Source: Pseudomonas pisciculturae
GTDB lineage: Bacteria; Pseudomonadota; Gammaproteobacteria; Pseudomonadales; Pseudomonadaceae
Reading direction: 5' to 3'
Length of the DNA: 64,000 nucleotides
NCBI RefSeq assembly: GCF_015461805.1
Contig: NZ_JACVZE010000003.1
Location: 186,001 to 250,000, forward strand
Shown here: piece by piece, positions 58,553 through 64,000 of the stretch
Layout: every line of letters begins with the position of its first letter
Position numbering within the stretch: the first letter of the stretch is position 1
Program-made: the position numbers and the translations under genes
Notes under the pieces: model-generated
The model's database searches: none
Told to the model about the DNA's origin: nothing
Seen by the model: the letters and a program-made list of their open reading frames with translations, nothing else

Positions 58553-58620
58553 GGGATGTCAGTCCTGGTTTTTGCGGGTTTCTCGTCACCCGCCAACGCT
58601 CATATTGCCTTCCTGCTCAA

Positions 58621-60078
58621 CTACAGGGGGCCAGCAGTCTGGACACTTTTGGGCAAACGCTGATCAATCAGCTTGTACAACGCACTCTCCGGCGACCAGT
58701 TGCGCATAAACCGTGCACGGTCCTTGGCGTACGCCGGGGCGAAGCTGGCGTCGGTGTTGTGTTGGCGCATGGCGTCCAGGTCGATCAGCGACCAGCGGTC
58801 TTTGTCCCAGAACAGGTTATGGCCTTTGAAATCCCCGTGACTGATGCGCTCACGGATCAGTTCGGCAAACAAATGATCCAGCGCCAGCAGCTCATCTTCC
58901 GGCGCGTCACCGCTTTCGACGTAGGGCGCGAAGCGTTCGATGATGTCCGGCCCCGCCAAGTGCTCGGTGATCAGGTAGGCGCGGCTGCGCAACCAGAAGA
59001 AGCGCTTTTCCAGCACGGCCAGCGGCTTGGGCGTGGCGATGCCGAGGAATGCCAGGCGATTGCCTTCGCGCCAGGAATGCCACGCGCGGCTCGGGCGCCA
59101 GAAGCGTTTGAGCCAGTGGGCGAAGCCCTTGATGTTGTAGCGCTTGATCACCAGTGGCCGGCCCGCCACGTCGACCTTGGCGACGCTGGCGGCGCCGCCG
59201 GTCTTGTACAGGTGGCCCTGGTCCAGCAGCGTATCGGCCTGCTCCAGCACCGGCAGCATGGCGGCTTCTTCTTCGCGGCGGATCGCACGTAGCGCGAATG
59301 GCCCGCGCAGTACGCTGAACAAGGTGCACTCGCGGCCGACTTTGTTGAGGAAGTCTTTCAGGCGCCAGGCGCTCACTTTGCGCACCTGTTTTTCCAGCGC
59401 TTGCAGCGGCAGGGCGTGTTCACCGTTGCTCAACAGGTAATACACCAGCAGTTCTTCGGTAAACGGCTCGAGGTTTTTCGGCAGTTGGGCGAAGAAAACG
59501 CCGAGGTTCTCCAGCACACGGTTACGCGACAGCGGTTTGCCCGCCTCTTCCACGCGAATGCCGGCGCCGTCGATCAAATACAGTTTGCCGCTCTGGCGCA
59601 GCAGGTTGTCCAGGTGCAGGTCTTCTTGCCACAGGCCCTTGGCGTGCATCTGGGCAATCGCACCCAGCGCTTCGGCCAGCACGGCGGTTTGCTCGTCAGC
59701 CAGTGGTGGCAGATGCTCCACCGCGTGCCAGGCATCGGCCAGGCTTTCGGCACCTTCAATAAACTCAAACAACAGCCAGCCGCCCTCGCCTTCCTGCAAG
59801 CCATCGGCCAACAGTAGCGGCGTGGTCAGACCTTGCTCCGCCAGCAGGCGAACGCCTGTGAGTTCACGCTGAAAATGCCGCGCTGCCTTGCTGCCCACCA
59901 GCAACTTGGCCAGCACCGGGCGCCCACGCCACACCGCCGCGCCCACATAGCGCTCGCCCGGCAATACCCGCAACAGGCTCAGCAGTTGCAGTTGGCCGGG
60001 GCCTGCCGCATCGGCCAGCTCAATCGTCAGCGGCAGGCTGGGGCTACGGCCGGCAGTTTTCAGCTCGGACAAACGCAT
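58621..60078 (-). CDS. Tandem lipopolysaccharide-kinase-like protein
   Basis: The ATG at 60078 shares a base with the stop of the next kinase gene and gives 485 residues. It contains two kinase-like domains in tandem: the first has QEDLHLDN (Asp153, Asn158) and LIDGAG (Asp170), the second HGDFKGHN (Asp416) and LIDLD (Asp433). Both keep the catalytic Asp and metal-binding residues, so both might be active. In PAO1 terms it sits at the PA5006 position. It probably phosphorylates a core sugar. Confidence 0.82.
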   Translation of the reverse strand: MRLSELKTAGRSPSLPLTIELADAAGPGQLQLLSLLRVLPGERYVGAAVWRGRPVLAKLLVGSKAARHFQRELTGVRLLAEQGLTTPLLLADGLQEGEGGWLLFEFIEGAESLADAWHAVEHLPPLADEQTAVLAEALGAIAQMHAKGLWQEDLHLDNLLRQSGKLYLIDGAGIRVEEAGKPLSRNRVLENLGVFFAQLPKNLEPFTEELLVYYLLSNGEHALPLQALEKQVRKVSAWRLKDFLNKVGRECTLFSVLRGPFALRAIRREEEAAMLPVLEQADTLLDQGHLYKTGGAASVAKVDVAGRPLVIKRYNIKGFAHWLKRFWRPSRAWHSWREGNRLAFLGIATPKPLAVLEKRFFWLRSRAYLITEHLAGPDIIERFAPYVESGDAPEDELLALDHLFAELIRERISHGDFKGHNLFWDKDRWSLIDLDAMRQHNTDASFAPAYAKDRARFMRNWSPESALYKLIDQRLPKSVQTAGPL

Positions 60079-60830
60079 CAACGGTTTTCCTTGTGACTTC
60101 GGCGCGCGCTCAGGCGCTGGTACCACGTGGTAACCAATGCACTGTCCTCAGGCTGGTCGAGGTAAGCCGCCAACAGTTGGCGTACCTGGGCGTCCGACCA
60201 GGGTCGTGCGCGGCGCAATAGAGGCTCCAGGTCCTTGACCCGATCACGCCAACCGAACAGCAGCGGCCGGGTTTTCTCCAAGTCGATCAATTGCGCGGCA
60301 TAACCGTCGCCGGTGGCCCGCAGGAAAATATGCTTGGGGTAAAAACAGCCGTGCACTTGGCCGACGCTGTGCAACTGACGAGCAAGCTGACCACAGGCCA
60401 GCAGGATCGCACGGTGCTGGGCATCACTCAGTTGCGGCCATTCATCCAGCAACGAGTCCAGGTCATTCCAGCCGTCCAGGGCGCGGGTCAGCAGCATTGC
60501 GCGGTGCTCGCCGCCGACTTTGCGCTCGCCGTAGAACGCCGCCTGCAACGCCGGGATACCCAGCTTGCGGTAGCGGCTGATATTGCGAAATTCACGCGAG
60601 AAACTCGGCTCGCCAAACGGCCGATGCAGGCTGCGCGTCAGGTAATTGCTCTGGCGCTTGAGGTAATAACCGTGGCCGTCGAGTTCCAGACGAAACACAC
60701 TGCTCCAGCCGCCACGGCTGGTGTTGGGCTCGTCCACTGCGTCCAGTTGCTTGGCCCACAGTGCGTCGAAGCTGGCGAGGCCGTGGCGCTCCAACAGCGC
60801 ACGGTCTTCAGCCGCCAGGAAGTCATTCAT
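60078..60830 (-). CDS. wapQ: Lipopolysaccharide-kinase-like protein (WapQ-like)
   Basis: This 250-residue InaA-type protein sits at the PA5007 position. The ATP-lobe (YYLKRQSNYLTR with Lys58) and the metal-binding LIDLEKTRP (Asp183) are recognisable, but the catalytic loop reads HGCFYPKHIF (His160, Cys162), with Cys where WaaP has the catalytic Asp. It therefore may be a weak kinase or pseudokinase. It overlaps the next kinase gene by 4 bases. Confidence 0.8.
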   Translation of the reverse strand: MNDFLAAEDRALLERHGLASFDALWAKQLDAVDEPNTSRGGWSSVFRLELDGHGYYLKRQSNYLTRSLHRPFGEPSFSREFRNISRYRKLGIPALQAAFYGERKVGGEHRAMLLTRALDGWNDLDSLLDEWPQLSDAQHRAILLACGQLARQLHSVGQVHGCFYPKHIFLRATGDGYAAQLIDLEKTRPLLFGWRDRVKDLEPLLRRARPWSDAQVRQLLAAYLDQPEDSALVTTWYQRLSARRSHKENR

Positions 60831-61561
60831 TCGCGTCCCTCAAAAAACTTCACCACGTGGCGAATACGCTGTTTGTCCGATGCACTCAGGTGGCGGCGCT
60901 GGCGGTACTGCATGTAGAACCGCAGGCGCTGGGTGGCCGACAGGTGATACTTGGCGACTTTATCCAGGCAGGCCAGGTCTTTGGTGATGCGGTACTTGAG
61001 CCAGAACCCGCGCCAGAAATCGCCGTTGGGGCAATCGATCAGGTACAGGGTTTGCTGATCATCGATCAGCAGGTTGCGCCACTTCAAATCGTTATGGGTG
61101 AAGCGGTGGTCGTGCATGGTGCGCGTGTACTCGGCGAGCTGGCGGCTCACCGCATCAACCCACTTGGGGTCGTGCAGGCGCGCATCATCGCGGTCGGCCA
61201 GCACCGACAAATCTTCGGTACGCGGCAGCTCGCGGGTGATCATCGCACCCCGGTCGTAGGCCAGGCCCTTGCGCTCCAACCCCCAGGCGACCACTTCAGC
61301 CGTGGGAATGCCCCACTTGGCGAAGCGCTTGAGGTTCTGCCATTCGGATTTCACCCGAGGCTTGCCCAGGTAGCGCCGCAGGCCCTTGCCGGCGCCGGTG
61401 TAGCGTTTGACGTAATAGTTGACCCCGCCACGCTCCACCCGGATCACTTCCGACAGCGGGTCACGGGTCAGCCGTTCGCCTTGCAGGGCAAACACCGCTT
61501 CGAGGCTGCCGAAATCATCCGCCAGGTTCGCGTAGGCCGGTTCCAGGTTCCAACCCGCCAT
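60827..61561 (-). CDS. wapP: Lipopolysaccharide core heptose kinase WapP
   Basis: The 244-residue kinase has an ATP-lobe (YYVKRYTGAGKGLRRYLG), the catalytic loop HNDLKWRN (Asp158) and the metal-binding LIDCPNG (Asp176), all intact. WapP phosphorylates the second core heptose. The gene overlaps wapQ by 4 bases and touches the waaP stop by one, so it is part of the core operon. Confidence 0.88.
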   Translation of the reverse strand: MAGWNLEPAYANLADDFGSLEAVFALQGERLTRDPLSEVIRVERGGVNYYVKRYTGAGKGLRRYLGKPRVKSEWQNLKRFAKWGIPTAEVVAWGLERKGLAYDRGAMITRELPRTEDLSVLADRDDARLHDPKWVDAVSRQLAEYTRTMHDHRFTHNDLKWRNLLIDDQQTLYLIDCPNGDFWRGFWLKYRITKDLACLDKVAKYHLSATQRLRFYMQYRQRRHLSASDKQRIRHVVKFFEGRE

Positions 61562-62367
61562 CAGATCGCATCCCCATAACGTAGCTTGCGTGCGTAGAGC
61601 TTGTCGGCCTTGCGTTGCATCAGGGCCAACGATGCCGACTGCTCGGCCAAAATCTGGCGCAGCGGTTGGCGGAAGTAGCCCTTGAGAAAGCGCAGTTTGT
61701 CGCGACGGGTCAGGCCGATGTCGAGCGCCGAGTAGTACAGCGCGGACAAGTCCTTGTCGCGCCAGCGCAGCGGCAGATGGGCACGCAATTGGGCACGGTG
61801 CAGGTCGATCACCGACAGCTTGATGTCACGGGCGTCGATGGGCTTCGAAGTGTCGAGCAGGAAGTGGCACAGGTAGCAGTCGCGGTGGTTCACACCGCCA
61901 CGATGCATGTCGCCGACCATACGCGCCAGCTCACGGGTGAGGGCATGGCGCAACGCAGGCGCCGGCGGCTCGGCCACCCAGTTGAGGGTCACGTCTTCAA
62001 GGCTCAGGGTCGGCGCCAGTTCTTCGGTGATGATGAACGAGTGCTGGTCGGCCGGGTTGCTGCCCTTTTCACCGAAGGCCACGCCGGTCATGGTCGGCAC
62101 GCCGAGTGCCTGCAGGCGATGGATCGCCGCCCACTCAAGGCCCGCGCCCAGCACCGGCAGCTTGGCGGTGATCAGGTTCTTGAAGATCTCACCCCAGCCA
62201 ATGCCCCGGTGGATCTTGACAAAATACGGGCGGCCCTCGACCTCGGTACGCAGGGTGCGACGTGCCGCCAGCTCGCGAAATACTTCGCCTTGCAGTTTCT
62301 CGACTTCGGCAAAGGCATCAAGCCCGGCCCAGAGCGTCTTGAACGGTTCGGCAAGAATCAACTTCAT
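61561..62367 (-). CDS. waaP: Lipopolysaccharide core heptose(I) kinase WaaP
   Basis: WaaP phosphorylates the first core heptose and is essential in P. aeruginosa. The 268-residue protein has the ATP-lobe FVKIHRGIGWGEI (Lys51) and the catalytic loop HRDCYLCHF with Asp163, the residue number known for P. aeruginosa WaaP, followed by VIDLHRAQ. It is coupled to waaG by a 4-base overlap. Confidence 0.95.
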   Translation of the reverse strand: MKLILAEPFKTLWAGLDAFAEVEKLQGEVFRELAARRTLRTEVEGRPYFVKIHRGIGWGEIFKNLITAKLPVLGAGLEWAAIHRLQALGVPTMTGVAFGEKGSNPADQHSFIITEELAPTLSLEDVTLNWVAEPPAPALRHALTRELARMVGDMHRGGVNHRDCYLCHFLLDTSKPIDARDIKLSVIDLHRAQLRAHLPLRWRDKDLSALYYSALDIGLTRRDKLRFLKGYFRQPLRQILAEQSASLALMQRKADKLYARKLRYGDAI

Positions 62368-63488
62368 CGTTTTGGCTCCGCCAGAATCACATCCGCAGCG
62401 TGCTGCGGCATGCTGTAGAGGTCGGCCGTCTCGGCATAGGCCAACCCATTGCGGCCCCAGGCCGCGCGCTGTGCAGTGTCGGTGAGCATTTGCGTCAGGT
62501 AGCTGTTGAGCTGCGTTTGTTCGAACGGCTCATCCAGCACCCGGCCGGCGTCGGCTTCGGCGATGTAATGGGCGTACCCACACACGGCCGACACCAGTAC
62601 GGGCAAACCGGCCACCAGGGCTTCAAGCAATACGGTGCCGGTGTTTTCGTTGTACGCCGGGTGGATCAACAAGTCGGCGCCCAGCAGGAAACGCGGGATA
62701 TCACTGCGGCCCTTGAGGAACTGCACGTTGTCCCCCAGGCCCAGCGTTGCGCTTTGCAGCTGGAATACTTTGGGGTCGTCCTGGCCGATTACAAACAGGC
62801 GCGTGCGTTTTTTAAGCGCAGACGGCAACGCGGCCACGGCCTTGAGGCTGCGGTCGACACCCTTGGTCTTGAAACCCGAGCCGATCTGCACCAGCAGCAA
62901 GTCGTCGTCACCGAGGTTGAATTCCTTGCGGAACCCTTCGCGAATCTCGGCGGCATTCGGCGGCGCGCGGCGGTCTTGCGCGATGCCCGGTGGCAGCAGG
63001 TGGAAGCGCTCCAGCGGGGTATCGTAATGCTTGATGAACAGTGGCTGCTGCACCTCGGAAATCATCAGGACTTCGGTCTTGGCGTCCTTGGCGAACACCG
63101 CGCGCTCGTACTCGGCAAAGTGCTTGTAACGGCCGAAATAACGGTACAGCCCGTGGCGCAGGTTTTGCGCCTTGTCTTCATAGCAACCGTCGGCAGCGTA
63201 GTAAACGTCCAGGCCGGGCATTTTGTTGAAGCCGATCAGGCGGTCCACCGGGCGCTTGGCCAGGTCGGCTTCCATCCAGGCGCTGAGTTTCTCGTTGCGC
63301 CGATGGTTGAAGAACGCCTTGACCGGCGCCACCAGCACTTCGAAGCCGGGCGGGATGTCACCTTCCCAGATCAGCGTGTACACACGAATCTGGTGGCCGC
63401 GCTGCTGGCACTCCAAGGCGATGCGCATGAAGTCGCGCTGCAAGCCGCCAAAGGGGAAGTATTTGTACAGAACAAAAGCCAGTTGCAT
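62364..63488 (-). CDS. waaG: Lipopolysaccharide core glucosyltransferase-type enzyme WaaG
   Basis: The 374-residue GT-B enzyme adds the first outer-core hexose to the second heptose. It starts MQLAFVLYKYFPFGGLQRDFMRIA, the usual WaaG N-terminus, and has the donor-domain motif HPAYNENTGTVLLEALVAGLPVL (EX7E). Its ATG shares a base with the waaC stop and its end overlaps waaP by 4 bases. Confidence 0.95.
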   Translation of the reverse strand: MQLAFVLYKYFPFGGLQRDFMRIALECQQRGHQIRVYTLIWEGDIPPGFEVLVAPVKAFFNHRRNEKLSAWMEADLAKRPVDRLIGFNKMPGLDVYYAADGCYEDKAQNLRHGLYRYFGRYKHFAEYERAVFAKDAKTEVLMISEVQQPLFIKHYDTPLERFHLLPPGIAQDRRAPPNAAEIREGFRKEFNLGDDDLLLVQIGSGFKTKGVDRSLKAVAALPSALKKRTRLFVIGQDDPKVFQLQSATLGLGDNVQFLKGRSDIPRFLLGADLLIHPAYNENTGTVLLEALVAGLPVLVSAVCGYAHYIAEADAGRVLDEPFEQTQLNSYLTQMLTDTAQRAAWGRNGLAYAETADLYSMPQHAADVILAEPKR

Positions 63489-64000
63489 CAGTGCAGCTCC
63501 TCAGCCAATAACAACGTGCTCAGCCGGGTTGCCACACGCTCTGGGTTCAGGCGCGTGAAGCACAGGGGCGATTCGCGCTTGATGTCGAACCGACGCAGGT
63601 CGTCGGCCGTTGGTTGATAGGTACAGGTTTTTTGCAGGCAGGGCGCGCAGGGGAAGTCGCTGCCCAGATGGATCTGGCCCTTGCCGTAGGCACCGGTCAA
63701 GCCTGGGTTGGTAGGACCGAACAGCGAGATAGTCGGCACGTCCAGCGCAGCGGCCAGATGACCGAGGCCAGTGTCCACGGCCACACAGGCGCGGGCGCCG
63801 GCCAACACGCGGGCGACGCCGGCCAGGTTCAGCTTGGGCAACACTTCGGCGTTGTTCAGGCCTTGGGCCAGGCGCTCGGCGCGGGCCTTTTCGGCGGCGT
63901 TGCCCCAGGGCAGTTTTACGTCTACGCCCAGGCGGCCCATGCGCTCAGCCAGTTCGCGCCAGTAGGCTTCGGGCCAGTGCTTGGTGTCCCAGGTGGTGCC
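63488..64000 (-). CDS. waaC: Heptosyltransferase I WaaC (5' part outside window)
   Basis: The frame is open to the window edge, so only the C-terminal 170 residues are visible; the start lies beyond 64000. The GT9 donor domain is recognisable from VAVDTGLGHLAAALDVPTISLFGPTNPGLTGAYG, with the DTGxxH sugar-nucleotide motif. WaaC transfers the first heptose from ADP-heptose to Kdo. It is the upstream-most gene of the core operon seen here. Confidence 0.93.
   Translation of the reverse strand, partial: GTTWDTKHWPEAYWRELAERMGRLGVDVKLPWGNAAEKARAERLAQGLNNAEVLPKLNLAGVARVLAGARACVAVDTGLGHLAAALDVPTISLFGPTNPGLTGAYGKGQIHLGSDFPCAPCLQKTCTYQPTADDLRRFDIKRESPLCFTRLNPERVATRLSTLLLAEELH

Overview
The window is a chromosomal segment of a Pseudomonas, most likely of the P. 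fluorescens group. The gene order follows the P. aeruginosa PAO1 order that I recall from queG (PA4950) to waaC (PA5011), the composition is GC-rich, and eight paired REP elements of the fluorescens type (arms of the form GGGAGC[G/T]GGCTTGC) sit between genes. No rRNA, tRNA, CRISPR array, prophage or insertion sequence was found.

Left part (1-32958), mostly housekeeping: queG (5' end cut off), a TRIC-type channel, orn, rsgA, motAB behind a FliA-like promoter, an HDOD protein, rhdA-psd, serB with the divergent SMP/AhpA-type membrane protein, a PqiC-like lipoprotein, topoisomerase IV (parC, a phytase-like esterase, parE), yqiA, cpdA, a DUF1249 gene, nudF, a DUF3298 lipoprotein, cytX and thiC behind a TPP riboswitch, tolC, waaA, a LysR regulator divergent from an EmrE-like pump, an FAD oxidoreductase plus aldo/keto reductase pair, and a protein with a degenerate Nudix box.

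Middle part (33067-48734), envelope glycan genes nearly all on the minus strand: an SDR epimerase and hldE (ADP-heptose supply), cysC plus a sulfotransferase (a possible glycan sulfation pair), msbA, an O-antigen ligase, a small lipopolysaccharide-kinase-like gene on the opposite strand, three further glycosyltransferases including ssg, dnpA (PIG-L deacetylase), mig-14, wapH and the carbamoyltransferase gene (wapO). The genes from wapO to ssg overlap or nearly touch and look like one operon transcribed leftward.

Accessory block (48735-58620): between the carbamoyltransferase gene and the core kinases, which I recall as neighbours in PAO1, lie a YceK-like lipoprotein, a TonB-dependent receptor, an unrecognised lipoprotein, a four-gene CUT2-type sugar ABC transporter and a DUF3800 gene. 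Near the DUF3800 stop codon a strong plus-strand sigma70-like promoter is followed within about 65 nt by a hairpin and T-run, which could define an unannotated small RNA or small membrane peptide.

Right end (58621-64000): four lipopolysaccharide-kinase-like proteins (a tandem two-domain kinase, a WapQ-like protein whose catalytic Asp is replaced by Cys, WapP, WaaP), then waaG and the C-terminal part of waaC, all overlapping by 1-4 bases as one operon that builds and phosphorylates the inner lipopolysaccharide core. MsbA, WaaA, HldE, WaaC, WaaG, WaaP, the O-antigen ligase and the glycosyltransferases together form one lipopolysaccharide core assembly and export region.
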